Of a stretch of DNA of 64,000 bases, positions 13,513 to 24,009 are shown one piece after another; the first letter of the stretch is position 1, and each line of letters begins with the position of its first letter. The position numbers and the translations under genes are program-made. The stretch covers positions 1 through 64,000 of the forward strand of contig JAGBAA010000036.1 in NCBI GenBank assembly GCA_017939795.1. The letters run 5' to 3'. The notes below the pieces were generated by a model. That model ran no database searches. It worked only from the letters and a program-made list of their open reading frames with translations, and was not told the DNA's origin. Origin of the DNA: Thermoguttaceae bacterium. Its GTDB lineage: Bacteria; Planctomycetota; Planctomycetia; Pirellulales; Thermoguttaceae.

Positions 13513-14628
13513 TCATAAAAAAATGACCAAAGCAACAAATGACACAAAACACAATAGTGTTAAAATGACCGGAGCGATACGGCAACGCGGAAGGCCGATC
13601 CTGCCGTGTTCGTCGATCTCGATCTGTTTTTCGTTGATCAGGTCGTCCAGGATCCGGCTTTTTTCAGGCGCGTGGACATTGAAAATAACAGTAACTTTTT
13701 GGTTCTTTTTGCCCGAATGGTTCGCTGGCAGAGAGGCTGACCAACAGGAGTTTCCACTGACGTCAAGGTACAGGTAAAATCGGCCTGTCATCCAGTGTTC
13801 ACGAATGATCCCAGGTGCAAGTACTCCATATCGTAAAAGCTGGATCGTTCTCCAGCCTTTCGCAAAACTGCAAAGCCACAAGACAAGGAGAATGGACAAA
13901 AAAACAACGCTCACGACAGCCTTCCAGACAGGATACTGCACAGGACAGTTGGAGCACACCTGAAAGGTTGCGTACAAAATAAAAAAGATGGCAATATAGA
14001 AGAAAAGCAGAAATTCGCACTGTCCCCACGGTATAGGTAAATCGCTGAAATAGAGTCTCCCTCCCATCACTTTCCAACGGCGGCCGCGCATCGAAGTAAA
14101 GTCTTCATACCAATGATTCAGCGGCAGAAGAGAGAAAAGAAAGAGTATCCAGATCGAAAAAGAAACCGGACGCGGAACTGGCGGCATTTTTTCCATCCAG
14201 ACCGTTTGCGAAAGTGACAGCAGATCCTCTTCCCGCATGATTTTTCGGACTTTTTTCTCGTTCCATGTGTTTTTAAGAAAATCTTTCCGTTCCCACCATC
14301 GAATGACGAAACCGATAAAACAAAAGGAGGACACCCCGACAGCAGGAAGCAGAAAAAGAAGAAGATGCCAACTCCCGCTAAAAATCAGGTCATAAAGCAG
14401 CATCCCAGCCCATCCTGCGAAAAAAAATCCCGCGAAAAGGAAAAAAATCCGTTCACCCCGATCATCGCTGCATGGTAAATTTCGATAAGACATGGCATCT
14501 GTCAAAATAAAAAACCCTTTCCCGTCCTCTGTCAGAGGAATCACGTCTGCGACAATTCTACACCACGTTCCGGGAAACCGCAAGGAGTCCCTCCGGGAAA
14601 ATTTGGAAATTTCTGTTAAATGCACCAT
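13513..14628 (-). CDS. multi-span membrane protein of unknown function
   Basis: 371 residues with about five hydrophobic spans: IFFLFAGFFFAGWAGMLLYDL, LLLFLLPAVGVSSFCFIGFVI, FSIWILFLFSLLPL, FLLFFYIAIFFILYATF, AVVSVVFLSILLVLWLCS, plus a C-terminal span (PVILTLLCFVSFVALVIFL). A soluble segment before the last span contains FYLYLDVSGNSCWSASLP and KVTVIFNVHAPEKSRIL, a small beta domain. No family recognised; the plan (TM pairs plus a small beta domain) is like DUF3592-type proteins. The start is uncertain: no strong ribosome site precedes 14628, and the in-frame Met at MSYRNLP is an alternative. Confidence 0.6.
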   Translation of the reverse strand: MVHLTEISKFSRRDSLRFPGTWCRIVADVIPLTEDGKGFFILTDAMSYRNLPCSDDRGERIFFLFAGFFFAGWAGMLLYDLIFSGSWHLLLFLLPAVGVSSFCFIGFVIRWWERKDFLKNTWNEKKVRKIMREEDLLSLSQTVWMEKMPPVPRPVSFSIWILFLFSLLPLNHWYEDFTSMRGRRWKVMGGRLYFSDLPIPWGQCEFLLFFYIAIFFILYATFQVCSNCPVQYPVWKAVVSVVFLSILLVLWLCSFAKGWRTIQLLRYGVLAPGIIREHWMTGRFYLYLDVSGNSCWSASLPANHSGKKNQKVTVIFNVHAPEKSRILDDLINEKQIEIDEHGRIGLPRCRIAPVILTLLCFVSFVALVIFL

Positions 14629-14703
14629 TTCGATCTCGCAGTGATGAAACCATTCTTCCCCGGATCCACGACCGGGCCTTGTATCTGTATGCCGCCCGGC
14701 GTC

Positions 14704-14731
14704 TTGACATTCAAATTCCCTGTGCTATAAT
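14704..14731 (+). promoter_or_regulatory. strong sigma70-like promoter of the GH127 gene
   Basis: TTGACA 14704-14709 and TATAAT 14726-14731, both perfect consensus, 16 bases apart, about 85 bases before the chosen ATG. Confidence 0.8.
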
Positions 14732-14817
14732 GGGAATCATAGTACGGCAGTTTTGGGATAAAAACACGGTTTTTGAAGCTGCCGAAAAACCACCTTCCAT
14801 TCAAGGAAACCCCATTT

Positions 14818-17274
14818 ATGAGACGTGATCTTCTGTTTGCCGTTTTCCCCCTGCTCCTGATACTGGCGGTCTGGCCCTCCCAATCGTACTCCCAAATCGT
14901 GCCCACTCCCGTTCGGGAAGACGCGGTAAATTTATTTCCGCTGTCGGATATTCGGATCACGGAAGGGCCGTTTCTGCAGCTCCAGGAGCTGGACCATGAG
15001 TATCTCCTCACGCTGGATCCGGACCGGCTTTTGTCGTGGTTCCGCCGCGAGGCCGGGCTGATGCAGAAGCAGGAGCCGTACCCGTACTGGGAATCGGAAG
15101 AAGCGCATCTGGGCTGGCCGTTGGCGGGGCATATCCTTGGATTCTATATGTCATCCATGTCCATGATGTATCAGTCGACCGGCGACGCGCGCATTCTCGA
15201 ACGTCTGACTTACGTTCTGGACGAACTGAAAACCTGTCAGGACGCCAATGGGAACGGCTACCTGCTGCCAACGCTCAAGGGGAAAGAACTTTTCAAACAG
15301 GTTCACGACGGCGCCTTCACAACCAACACATGGGCGGTCATCGTTTCAATTGACGGGAAAGAAAAAACCACATGGGAACCCGTTTACGTCATGAACAAGA
15401 TCATGCTGGGGCTGTACGACATCTATACCATGTGCGGTCTGGAACAGGCGAAGCCGATCCTGGTCAAAATGGCGGACTGGTTCGGAACGGATATCATCGA
15501 CGTTCTCAGCCACGACGATATTCAGAAGCTCCTCTACTGCGAACACGGCTCGATCAACGAATCGTACGTCAACGTTTACGAACTGACCGGGGATGAGAAG
15601 TACCTGCGCTGGGCGGAAAAGCTCAACGACGAACGCATGTGGATCCCGCTTTCAAAAGGTGAAGACATCCTCATCGGCTGGCACGCGAATACGCAGATCC
15701 CCAAATTCACGGGATTCAACACCATCAGCAAGTACAATGGAGATGAAAAACTCTCAACGTCCGCGAAAAATTTCTGGGACATCGTCGTCGCGAAACACAC
15801 GTGGGTGAACGGCTCGAACAGCTGCGGAGAGCACTTCTTCCCACAGTCCGAATTTCAATTCAAAGCCCTCTCTTACGGCGGTCCGGAATCGTGCAACTCG
15901 GTCAACATGATGCGTCTGACGGAAAGTCTCTACCAAAGCGCCCCGAAAATGGAGCACGTGGACTACTACGAGAACGTTCTGTTCAATCACGTTCTGGCGA
16001 ACTACGATACGGAACAGGGAATGTGCGTGTACTATACGTCGATGCGTCCGGCACATTACAAAATGTATTCGTCGAAATATGATTCCTTCTGGTGCTGCAC
16101 GGGAACCGGATTCGAAGCCCCCGCCAAGTTTGGAAAAATGATTTACGCGAAGAAGGGAGACTCCGAACTTTACGTCAATATGTTCATCCCGTCTACACTT
16201 GACTGGAAAGAACGGGGGATCAAACTGACGCAGTCGACGCGCTACCCGGACGAAAACGTTTCCGTCCTGACCATCGACACGCCGGAACCGAAGGAATTTT
16301 CGCTGAAGATCCGAGTCCCCAAATGGATCGAAGACGGTTCCATGACCGTAGAGGTCAACGGAGTCCGGACGCAGGAACCGATCGCTGATCCCTACGTCAT
16401 GCTCTCTCGAAAATGGTCTGCCGGCGACACGGTCAGAATCGCGTTCGAGCCAAAATTCGAAGTCGCTCCATTGGTCGACACGGACCGGTTCTATTCGGTA
16501 AAATACGGTGCGATCGTTTTGGCGTCCAAAGTACCAAACACCAATCTGAACCACAACAATTTCCGTCAGGCACGGAGAACGGTCGGAGGGATCATGGCAC
16601 CGATCTCCGACGCTCCAACGCTCTTCGGAACGCCGGAAGAAATCATTCGGAAGATGAAAAAAGAGCCGGGAGACCAGCTCGCCTTCACCTACACCGGACT
16701 GAATGGCCAAACCGCGCGGCTGGTCCCCTTCCACCGGATCCAGTTCAGCCGCTATGCCGTCTACTTCAATCACGCCAACGATCTGGAAGAATATAAAAAC
16801 AAAGTCCAGTTCAATACGTGGGAAGTCGATCCCCAGCTGCCGTACCGAACGCTCCAGTCAGTCCTGATCGGGCTCCCGAAATCGGAAAACGTGCGAGCTC
16901 TCCAAACTCACGGTCCCAACATGTGCGAGCCGCTGGACGATCATCGTTTCTGGCGTCGGGCAGTCAACGGCGGCTGGTTCTCATACACATTTGAAAAACC
17001 GAAGGAAAACGTGAAGATCGCGCTGAATCTGACCATTCGCGTCACCGACCAGGACATCGCGGGAGCGGACGTTTTCGTGAACGACACGAAAGTCTGGACG
17101 ATGGACAGAACACAGCAAACCACGAAAGCGATGGCCACGACGTTCTTCACGCAGACGATTCCGATCCCGGAAGAACTGTACAGAAACGCGGAGTCGCTCA
17201 CCGTCAAAATCGCTGCGAAAAACCACGTCATGACCGGTGACGTCGTTGACCTTCGCATCGTGAAAGAGGAGTGA
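14818..17274 (+). CDS. secreted GH127/DUF1680-family glycosidase (beta-L-arabinofuranosidase type)
   Basis: 818 residues from the ATG at 14818, which opens a signal peptide (MRRDLLFAVFPLLLILAVW...SYSQ) with AAGGAAA upstream; a TTG at 14773 is less likely. The catalytic (alpha/alpha)6 region carries the known GH127 residues: Glu 338 in CGEHFF (acid/base position), Glu 357 and Cys 359 in GGPESCNSV, and the Cys 426-Cys 427 pair in FWCCTGTG. In the characterised family member these form a zinc site with a Cys nucleophile. Early motifs QELDHEYLLTLDPDRLL and WESEEAHLGWPLAGHILGFY fit DUF1680. The C-terminus adds beta-sandwich domains. It probably removes terminal arabinofuranose (or related sugars) from plant or mucin glycans outside the cytoplasm. 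The next gene is 57 bases away. Confidence 0.85.
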   Translation: MRRDLLFAVFPLLLILAVWPSQSYSQIVPTPVREDAVNLFPLSDIRITEGPFLQLQELDHEYLLTLDPDRLLSWFRREAGLMQKQEPYPYWESEEAHLGWPLAGHILGFYMSSMSMMYQSTGDARILERLTYVLDELKTCQDANGNGYLLPTLKGKELFKQVHDGAFTTNTWAVIVSIDGKEKTTWEPVYVMNKIMLGLYDIYTMCGLEQAKPILVKMADWFGTDIIDVLSHDDIQKLLYCEHGSINESYVNVYELTGDEKYLRWAEKLNDERMWIPLSKGEDILIGWHANTQIPKFTGFNTISKYNGDEKLSTSAKNFWDIVVAKHTWVNGSNSCGEHFFPQSEFQFKALSYGGPESCNSVNMMRLTESLYQSAPKMEHVDYYENVLFNHVLANYDTEQGMCVYYTSMRPAHYKMYSSKYDSFWCCTGTGFEAPAKFGKMIYAKKGDSELYVNMFIPSTLDWKERGIKLTQSTRYPDENVSVLTIDTPEPKEFSLKIRVPKWIEDGSMTVEVNGVRTQEPIADPYVMLSRKWSAGDTVRIAFEPKFEVAPLVDTDRFYSVKYGAIVLASKVPNTNLNHNNFRQARRTVGGIMAPISDAPTLFGTPEEIIRKMKKEPGDQLAFTYTGLNGQTARLVPFHRIQFSRYAVYFNHANDLEEYKNKVQFNTWEVDPQLPYRTLQSVLIGLPKSENVRALQTHGPNMCEPLDDHRFWRRAVNGGWFSYTFEKPKENVKIALNLTIRVTDQDIAGADVFVNDTKVWTMDRTQQTTKAMATTFFTQTIPIPEELYRNAESLTVKIAAKNHVMTGDVVDLRIVKEE

Positions 17275-17331
17275 ACGTCCGGGCTTCACTGAAAACGCAG
17301 GAAATTGATCCCCAAACAAAAGGAGCCTTCC

Positions 17332-19275
17332 ATGAATTTGTTTCCCAAAAATCGGCGCGGGCGCGTCTGCTTGTTCGTTCTGGCGTGTGCGGGAGTCTGG
17401 TTTCTGCAGGATCTTTTTGTGAGCGTTCCGCTGAAGATCTCGCAGGAAACGACGAGTTTGACGCAGCCGCTCACAAAAGATGGAACGTTCGTGAACTATT
17501 TCGCGCACGTGCAGTCCCTTGCTCCGAAAGATTCCGCCTCGGACAAAAATCTGATCCGCCGAATCGTCCGGATCCTCGGACCGGCAGAGCTCCCAACGCC
17601 CGAACTGGAAACACTTTTCCTGGAGGCTCTTGACCTTGAATCGGTGAAACCGGCCCTCACGTTTGAATCTGCCGAAGACGCTTTCGTGAAATACTGGACC
17701 GGGACGCACGCGGACTCCGATGCCGCCAAATCGGAGCCTGACGAATGGGGGATCACGCCTCTTGCGCAGGAAGCTCTTGACGAATTTGCGAAAATCGGCG
17801 AGAACGACTTCTCTTCTCCGGTTTTTGAAGATGCCTTTGCCGTCGAGTGGCTCAAGGCAAATTCTCCCGCACTTGACGCGCTCCGGGACGCAGTCCAGGA
17901 ATGTGCTCACTGTTTCGTTCCGCTCGTTTCCGCGTCGGAAATCCCCAAACTGGTCACGGCACTTTCGCAGGAAAGCATGCGGCTGGTCGGTATGGCAGAA
18001 GGATTGGCATTTCGTGCACGGTACCGACTCCTTCACGGTAATTTCGATGGCGCGATGGAAGATAAACTGACGTGCCTCCGGCTCGGACGGATGCTCCAGA
18101 AGGATTCCATGCTGATCATCGACCTGATCCACGGATACAGGATCGAAGGGATCGGAAACGCTCTTCCGCTTTCGGCGTCCCTTGAAACTCCCGTACCGCA
18201 GGAGGTTTTGCTCCGTCTTCGAGAACTTCCGGAATGTCCGGACCGCATGGAACAGTTTAAGCGCATTTTCGAAACATCGGAACTCTGGACGCAGCTGGAT
18301 CTCATTCAGACTTTAAGTCATGCGGATCCGGAAGTGATGGAGCTGCTCATTGAAGACGAACGGCTTCTGTCCGCAGTGAAATATCTGGGGATCGACTGGA
18401 ACCGGGCTGCCGTCAGAGTTCAGCAGCTCTATCGTGAGTATGCTGAGAACTCGACGGACCGGGAACAGCTTCTGAAAACGTCGGAAGGACTGGAAAATGC
18501 TCCGCAATCGACGCACTCTTTGCTGTCCTGTCTCACACGCCGGGGAAGGTCGGAAGAGCTGGCGAATGTTCTGACTCATTTCTTCCCGTCAGGCATTCAT
18601 GCCGGCAGACTCGTTTTCCGTGAGGAAATGTCGGAGTCTCTCACGCGCATCGGCTGTGCTTTTCTGCTTTACCGGCTGGAACATGACGGACAGTTTCCGC
18701 CGGCGTTTACACGAAATGCGGAAGGAACGGCACTCCATTCCTGGCGCGTGCTGATCCTGCCGTACCTCGGTGAAGCGGAAAAGATGCTCTACGAAAAGAT
18801 CCGCCTCGATGAACCGTGGGATTCCCCGTGGAATCGTCAATTTTACGCGCAGATGCCGGAGGTTTACCGGACACCGAACAGAAAAGAAGTACTCTCTTCC
18901 GAATTTCCCGAAGAGGCCCAGACTCGATTCTCGGTCATTCTCGGAGAAAACGGCCTCTTCAATGATCCCGGTATCGGTGCGGATCGCGAGAAACGGAACG
19001 CGGTGCGGGCGGCTCTCGTGACGGAACGCGAGACGGCCGGATGCTGGATGGACCCGAATGGCGAACTTCGCGCGGAAGAGATCCTGAAAGAATTCCCGTA
19101 CCTTCCAGAGGAAAGCTCGGAAGAAATGGAGGAAGCTCGGGAAACGGCGTCCCCGCAGCGCGTCACGCTTTTCCCGCTCGGCAGCGTTTCCACTGTGTTG
19201 CTGGAATCGAAAAAAGAACTGCGTCTCTGGGCTGTTGGCGAGGAGAGCCTTGAAATGGAAGAGTCTGACGAATAA
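17332..19275 (+). CDS. membrane-anchored protein with C-terminal DUF1559-like domain
   Basis: 647 residues. The ATG at 17332 has AAAAGGAG 6-7 bases upstream. The N-terminus is basic, then one membrane span (VCLFVLACAGVWFLQDLFVSV) with no prepilin cleavage motif. Residues about 60-420 are helical and unrecognised (LRLGRMLQKDSMLIIDLIHGYRIEGIG). From about residue 450 it matches the DUF1559 tail known in planctomycetes: YRLEHDGQFPPAFTRNAEG, SWRVLILPYLGEAEKMLYEKI, LDEPWDSPWNRQF, MPEVYRTP, SVILGENGLF. It lies 57 bases after the GH127 gene and is probably co-transcribed. Function unknown; such proteins are common secretome components in planctomycetes. Confidence 0.7.
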   Translation: MNLFPKNRRGRVCLFVLACAGVWFLQDLFVSVPLKISQETTSLTQPLTKDGTFVNYFAHVQSLAPKDSASDKNLIRRIVRILGPAELPTPELETLFLEALDLESVKPALTFESAEDAFVKYWTGTHADSDAAKSEPDEWGITPLAQEALDEFAKIGENDFSSPVFEDAFAVEWLKANSPALDALRDAVQECAHCFVPLVSASEIPKLVTALSQESMRLVGMAEGLAFRARYRLLHGNFDGAMEDKLTCLRLGRMLQKDSMLIIDLIHGYRIEGIGNALPLSASLETPVPQEVLLRLRELPECPDRMEQFKRIFETSELWTQLDLIQTLSHADPEVMELLIEDERLLSAVKYLGIDWNRAAVRVQQLYREYAENSTDREQLLKTSEGLENAPQSTHSLLSCLTRRGRSEELANVLTHFFPSGIHAGRLVFREEMSESLTRIGCAFLLYRLEHDGQFPPAFTRNAEGTALHSWRVLILPYLGEAEKMLYEKIRLDEPWDSPWNRQFYAQMPEVYRTPNRKEVLSSEFPEEAQTRFSVILGENGLFNDPGIGADREKRNAVRAALVTERETAGCWMDPNGELRAEEILKEFPYLPEESSEEMEEARETASPQRVTLFPLGSVSTVLLESKKELRLWAVGEESLEMEESDE

Positions 19276-19279
19276 AAAA

Positions 19280-19296
19280 GGGGGCAGAGATCCCCC
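19280..19296 (-). terminator. terminator of the DUF1559/PEP-CTERM operon
   Basis: GGGGG (19280-19284) and CCCCC (19292-19296) form a stem. Read on the minus strand it is followed by TTTTTTATT, so it ends transcription coming from 19330. Confidence 0.65.
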
Positions 19297-19329
19297 TGTG
19301 TTTGAGTGGACTGTTCCATCGAAAACCGA

Positions 19330-20289
19330 CTACGGCTCGCTCACGATGTCGGCCGCATTGCAGGTGAAGAGGCTGGCGTAAACGTCGAGATCCGTTCCGT
19401 CTGTGATGAACCGGACCGAGCCGTCGGCAAAGCTCGTATTGCATCCGCCCATGTGGAAACTGAACGTTTCGTTCGAATTGTTCACGTTCTGGAATGGAGC
19501 TTCGTGTGAATGATAGTACGCGGCATAATCAGCCCATTTTTCGCCGTCGGTCTTCTGCGTCGTGCTCTGAGCGGTCCCTCTCTTGCAATAATACGGTCGG
19601 CCGGCATCTTCAAAATAGAGCATCGTATTGGACGCTCCGTCACGGATCTCCGCCAGCGTCCGCGGCTTGGCAAGATAGTCGGTCGCCGGGTCCGTATTCC
19701 AGCACCACGGCGAAAGTGCACTTTCCCAGTAGTCCGACCGCGGAGCACTTCGATTGGAAAGCTGCCCGTTATTCCGTGCCGTTTTGATCGTCCCGGAGTC
19801 TGGCCGGATCGCCGTGTTGGCGGCGTAATCTGACGCGTACTCACCGCGCATGGGAGTCGTGGGACATTTGAAACCGTCGATCTCGTGTTTGTACGCGTCG
19901 GCATTGGAGTTTCCCGTACTGTTCGCGGAGGTATCGTACCAGATCTTCGTCAGATCAAACATCTGGTAGATGGCCGTCTGTTCCATCTGCGGCAGGATGA
20001 AGACCAGACCATTGAATGTATTGTACGGGATCTTGTATTTCTTGCGCGTATCCGCCGTCGTGTACGTGTATGCAGGCGGAAGAGTTTTGTTCTGCGATTC
20101 GTAGTTCAGCATCGCCAACGCGATCTGCCGCATGTTGTTCGAGCACGACATTTTACGTGCAGCCTCCCGCGCCTGCTGAACCGCCGGAAGAAGCAGACCG
20201 ACCAGCATTCCAATGATCGCAATGACCACGAGAAGCTCCACGAGTGTGAATCCGCAACGCCGCCGAGCAAAAATGGCTATCTTCTTCAT
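19330..20289 (-). CDS. DUF1559 prepilin-like protein
   Basis: 319 residues. Start chosen at MKKIAIF (CAT 20287-20289), with AAAGGA 8-9 bases upstream. It has a type IV prepilin N-terminus: [35 protein letters not shown], with the G/F cleavage site and Glu at +5. The DUF1559 body follows ([50 protein letters not shown]), ending in [17 protein letters not shown], the H..GG...ADGS signature. Such proteins are hugely expanded in planctomycetes and thought to form surface pseudopili or matrix. It lies 13 bases after the PEP-CTERM gene. The prepilin peptidase at 33269-34573 could process it. Confidence 0.9.
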   Translation of the reverse strand: MKKIAIFARRRCGFTLVELLVVIAIIGMLVGLLLPAVQQAREAARKMSCSNNMRQIALAMLNYESQNKTLPPAYTYTTADTRKKYKIPYNTFNGLVFILPQMEQTAIYQMFDLTKIWYDTSANSTGNSNADAYKHEIDGFKCPTTPMRGEYASDYAANTAIRPDSGTIKTARNNGQLSNRSAPRSDYWESALSPWCWNTDPATDYLAKPRTLAEIRDGASNTMLYFEDAGRPYYCKRGTAQSTTQKTDGEKWADYAAYYHSHEAPFQNVNNSNETFSFHMGGCNTSFADGSVRFITDGTDLDVYASLFTCNAADIVSEP

Positions 20290-20302
20290 CTTTTGTGTCC
20301 TT

Positions 20303-22657
20303 TCATCTTTTCTTTCGCAGAACGGAAACGCCAAGGAAGGAAAGGGCGGAAACAAGCAGCACAAACGCAGAAGGTTCCGGAACTCCGGTAGAGTGAGTGA
20401 CTCCATAGGAACTCATCAGCGCGAAGCTGAACGCCGTGTCAGTGAGGGTACTGTCAGCTCCCGGAGACATCGCCTCGATGAGGAACCGCACAACGCTTCC
20501 GTCGGCATCCAATTCCGGCTCATACGAAAGGTAGGCCGGGTTTTCAGTGTCGGCAGACGTCAGAAGAAGGAAATAGCTGTCCGCGTCGATCGAATCGTCC
20601 GGCGTGAGTGCCCACTGTCCAACACCAAGGTCCTCGACAGAGATCAGGCTTTCCAGCGGCGTATTTTCAAGCGTTCCGTCCGCCAAGACCGTTCCCGTAA
20701 GGTAGCCGAGGTCCGAGGGAAGGTAAACGAACGAAATTCCGCGGCCGTCGTCGATCCGCGAGGCATTCTGCGCGTTGAGGACATTCAGCGTCCAGCCGTC
20801 TGCATCATTCGGAGCCGCAACGACCAGCGAGCGGGTCTCATTGGAGCGTCCAATGGCCAGAAGTGTGCCGTCTTTCGGACTTCCGCCGTCGATCTTCAGC
20901 GCATACGTACCGGTGCCGGTCTTCGTGATGGTGAAGTCCTCTGTGTTTCCCCAGAGAGAGGAAGCATCCGCATTATTCGTCCGCCCCACGGTCCACGGAC
21001 CCGATTTCGGGAAGAAGGCGGTCGAGAAATTGACGTTCCGTTCCTGTCCGTTTCCCGCATGTTCAATGGAGATCATCCCGCGATAGTTGGGCGCGTCAGC
21101 TTTCGCGACGGCATTGGTTCCGTTTTCGGCGATCGTCGCGAGAATGACGCCTTCGTCTAACATTCCGTTCGTGTCCTCGTCATTCCTGCTCCCCAGCCGA
21201 TTGCCGTTGAGAGCGAACCAGAAATCGCCGTTTTGGCTAAGCGTATCGAGCTTGAGATACTGCGCCGTCGAGGTCATGTTCGAGAAGCATCTGTAGTTGT
21301 TCGAGTTGCCGGAATAATCGAACGTCAGCAGTGCGCCGGAATAATCTGAGGAACCTTTCATTCCCGGATCAAATCCCGGATTGTACGTTTCGGAAAACTT
21401 CGCTTCTCCCAAACCGTCGTTGGAGATGAAGGCGAACGAGAAATTCGCGTCGACCGGGGTCACCGCTCCATTCTGGCCTCTCAGATACTCAAAAGACTGG
21501 ATCGTGTAGGTTTTGTCGTCGTTCGGAACGGCCGTGAACCAACACTTGAAACTGTCGCCGTTTTCATTCTCATTCCAGCCGTTGAAGCCTTCATATTTTC
21601 CGTACCCCTGCGTCGCGAACCCAGTGACGAAAAGCGAGCCGTTCTGAGAGGAAAAGCCGCTTTCATCCGTGAATTTCAGCGTGTACGTTCCCGTATCGGT
21701 ACGCGTGATGGTGAAGTTTTCCGTCGAAGAGATCGAAAAAGATTCCGTGAAGCTGCCGCCGGTCCACATGTCCGAGGTGTGCGTCAATACGATCCCGGCC
21801 GCAAGTCCTTCCGTGCCGTACGGCAAAAACGCATAGTTGATCAGAGTATTCTCTCCCTGATTCGCTCTTTCATGATTGACGGACTGCAGATTGTATCCGG
21901 AACCATCGGCAAGCGGCATCATTTTCGCACTGCTCACGTCGCCATTGCCGTTGGCGGAATTCGCGATCAGAACGCCGTCACGAAGCGAGTTGATCTTCTG
22001 TTCAGCAAATGCAGTCGAGAGGGACGCTTTCGCGTTTTTCAGTGATTCCTGCCCCGCAATGAATCCGGAATCTTTCGGGAAGAAGGCGACGGAATAGCTC
22101 TGCGTCACTTCCGCTTTGTCGTAGAATCGGCCGGTCGTCGTGTACCAGGAGTCTTTGCCGGTCTTGAATGTGCCGGATGCACCGGTCGCCTGATCGATGT
22201 AGTAGTATGTGTAGGATTTGTCCGCGTCGTCACCGAGCGAGTTGCTCGTGACCGTCTGCGAGCCGTCATTCGTGAACGCGATCATGATGCCGTCGTTGAT
22301 ATTCAGTGCCGTGTACGTCCCGCCGCTGAACGGCTGCGAGGCTCCCGTTTTCGTCAGCACGAACGTGTGGTCCCCATTATTCGAAAAACCACAGTATCCG
22401 CCCCCCATGACCGGCATCGCCCAGAGACTTTCGCCGTTCACGTTCGTATTGGATCCCGTAACGCTGATCGAGATCTTATCGCCGCTGGTAAATTCCTGCG
22501 CTCCCGTGACGGTCCCCGTCTCCGTTCGTCCGGAAGTGACCCGGATCTGGGACGTCGTGACCGAAGAAAGCGTACGGGCCTCCAGCACATCTGCCGAAAC
22601 CGCAAATGGAAGCCCTAAAAGCAGTGCGAGTGAAATCGAAACCTTCGAATATTTCAT
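20303..22657 (-). CDS. secreted PEP-CTERM surface protein
   Basis: 784 residues. Signal peptide [24 protein letters not shown] at the start; GAGGGG upstream of the ATG. The C-terminus is a classic PEP-CTERM sorting signal: VPEPSAF, a hydrophobic span ([14 protein letters not shown]) and RKKR, recognised by an exosortase and lost on export. The body is a long beta-rich repeat region in which several motifs recur ([15 protein letters not shown] / [25 protein letters not shown] / [23 protein letters not shown] / [14 protein letters not shown]). It is transcribed ahead of the DUF1559 gene, 13 bases apart. An extracellular matrix or adhesion role is likely but unproven; no enzyme motif is visible. 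Confidence 0.85.
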   Translation of the reverse strand: MKYSKVSISLALLLGLPFAVSADVLEARTLSSVTTSQIRVTSGRTETGTVTGAQEFTSGDKISISVTGSNTNVNGESLWAMPVMGGGYCGFSNNGDHTFVLTKTGASQPFSGGTYTALNINDGIMIAFTNDGSQTVTSNSLGDDADKSYTYYYIDQATGASGTFKTGKDSWYTTTGRFYDKAEVTQSYSVAFFPKDSGFIAGQESLKNAKASLSTAFAEQKINSLRDGVLIANSANGNGDVSSAKMMPLADGSGYNLQSVNHERANQGENTLINYAFLPYGTEGLAAGIVLTHTSDMWTGGSFTESFSISSTENFTITRTDTGTYTLKFTDESGFSSQNGSLFVTGFATQGYGKYEGFNGWNENENGDSFKCWFTAVPNDDKTYTIQSFEYLRGQNGAVTPVDANFSFAFISNDGLGEAKFSETYNPGFDPGMKGSSDYSGALLTFDYSGNSNNYRCFSNMTSTAQYLKLDTLSQNGDFWFALNGNRLGSRNDEDTNGMLDEGVILATIAENGTNAVAKADAPNYRGMISIEHAGNGQERNVNFSTAFFPKSGPWTVGRTNNADASSLWGNTEDFTITKTGTGTYALKIDGGSPKDGTLLAIGRSNETRSLVVAAPNDADGWTLNVLNAQNASRIDDGRGISFVYLPSDLGYLTGTVLADGTLENTPLESLISVEDLGVGQWALTPDDSIDADSYFLLLTSADTENPAYLSYEPELDADGSVVRFLIEAMSPGADSTLTDTAFSFALMSSYGVTHSTGVPEPSAFVLLVSALSFLGVSVLRKKR

Positions 22658-22912
22658 GACCTATCCCCTCTTTATTATTTCAAACTAAATTTATTTTACT
22701 CCGAAATTTTCAAAAATCAAGATTTTTTCAAAAAAAAGAAAAAAAAGAAAAAATCAGGGGAAAGACCGCCCCATTTTCCAAAGGCAGGAAAAAGAGGCTG
22801 GTTTTTCAGGGGACCCTCCTTTTCGGAAAACGAAAGTATGGTATGATATTTCATGAGTGCGGCCGGTTTTGCGGCGGCAGGATCCTTGGAGAAATCAGGA
22901 AAATCGCAGAAC

Positions 22913-23371
22913 ATGAAAAAGAAACTTCCACTTACGGTCATCCTCTTTACCGACGGTGCGTGCAGCGGGAATCCCGGACCGGGAGGGTGGGGATGCATTC
23001 TGAGGCACCTTCCGACCGGAAAGGAGAAGGAAATGTCCGGCTCTGAAACCATGACGACGAACAATCGGATGGAACTAATGGCCGTCATTCAGGGACTGCG
23101 TGTTCTGAACCGGCCAGTCGGCGTTCAGGTCGTCTCGGACAGTCAGTACGTACTCAACGGACTGGAAAAATGGATGGCTGGCTGGAAACGAAAAGGGTGG
23201 AAGCTCGCAGACGGCAAACCGGTCAAAAATCAGGACCTTTGGATGGAACTGGATGAACTGAAAAGCCGACACGACATGTCGTTTCAGTATGTGCGCGGAC
23301 ACGCCGGGCATCCAGAAAATGAACGGTGTGATGAAATGGCCGTCGAGGCGTACCGGAAGCTGAAAAAGTAA
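22913..23371 (+). CDS. rnhA: ribonuclease HI
   Basis: 152 residues; cleaves RNA in RNA/DNA hybrids with two metal ions. All catalytic acids are present: Asp 14 (FTDGACSGNPGPGGWG), Glu 54 (NNRMELMAVI), Asp 76 (VSDSQYV) and Asp 140 (HAGHPENERCDEMA). The basic handle GWKRKGWKLADGKPVKNQDLW is present as in E. coli. An ATG at 22853 would add 20 residues not typical of the family. AGGA lies about 11 bases before 22913, so neither start has an ideal site. Upstream (22710-22760) is an A-rich tract without other features. Confidence 0.93.
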   Translation: MKKKLPLTVILFTDGACSGNPGPGGWGCILRHLPTGKEKEMSGSETMTTNNRMELMAVIQGLRVLNRPVGVQVVSDSQYVLNGLEKWMAGWKRKGWKLADGKPVKNQDLWMELDELKSRHDMSFQYVRGHAGHPENERCDEMAVEAYRKLKK

Positions 23372-23528
23372 CGCACGGTCAAACGAATGCGGACGCACAG
23401 GGAGAAAGAAATACAAACTCTGCATAAATGCCGAAAAGCGGAAACGTGAATGCAGAACAGACACGCAAACTCCGCACAGAAGCCAAAAGAAGCAATGCAG
23501 ACGGGATAGAAAAAGAAAGGGACGGAAA

Positions 23529-23966
23529 ATGAAAATTCTTGTGAGTGCGTGCCTGATGGGGAGACTGTGCAAGTACAATGCGGGGCACAATTTCCGGCAG
23601 GCTGTCGCGGATCTGGCGCAGAAACACGAACTCGTGGAAGTCTGCCCGGAAGTGATGGGCGGACGGACGATCCCAAGAAAGTGCATCGAGATCCGAAACG
23701 GAAGATTCATTGAAGCGGATGGAACGGACGTGGATGCCGAAGTGCGTGACGGAGTCTGCCAGGCACTTGAGATCGCGAAAAAAGAGAACGTGGAACTTGC
23801 CGTCCTGAAATCCCGAAGCCCGACATGCGGAGTACACCAGATCTACGATGGAACATTTTCCGGCACGCTCATCGACGGGCAAGGCGCACTGACCGAAGGA
23901 CTCAGAGCTCTCGGTGTACGCGTGCTCGACGACGAAGAGCTTCTTTCATGCCCGGAACTTCTGTGA
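23529..23966 (+). CDS. DUF523 family protein
   Basis: 145 residues. It matches the DUF523 pattern: ILVSACLMGRLCKYN at the N-terminus, EVCPEVMGGRTIPR, and LKSRSPTCGV. The three Cys-containing motifs are thought to bind metal or an iron-sulfur cluster in related 2-thiouracil desulfidase-type proteins. The exact substrate here is unknown. GGGACGG precedes the ATG. It lies 157 bases after rnhA; the gap holds nothing recognisable. Confidence 0.85.
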   Translation: MKILVSACLMGRLCKYNAGHNFRQAVADLAQKHELVEVCPEVMGGRTIPRKCIEIRNGRFIEADGTDVDAEVRDGVCQALEIAKKENVELAVLKSRSPTCGVHQIYDGTFSGTLIDGQGALTEGLRALGVRVLDDEELLSCPELL

Positions 23967-24009
23967 AGCCCGCAGTCCTCTGATTTCCATGAGCTTTCTT
24001 CCATTTGCA

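Noticed and set aside
13340-13777. 145-codon plus-strand frame opposite the membrane protein
   Set aside because: The minus-strand frame has clear membrane spans and is longer; the plus frame shows no ribosome site or domain.
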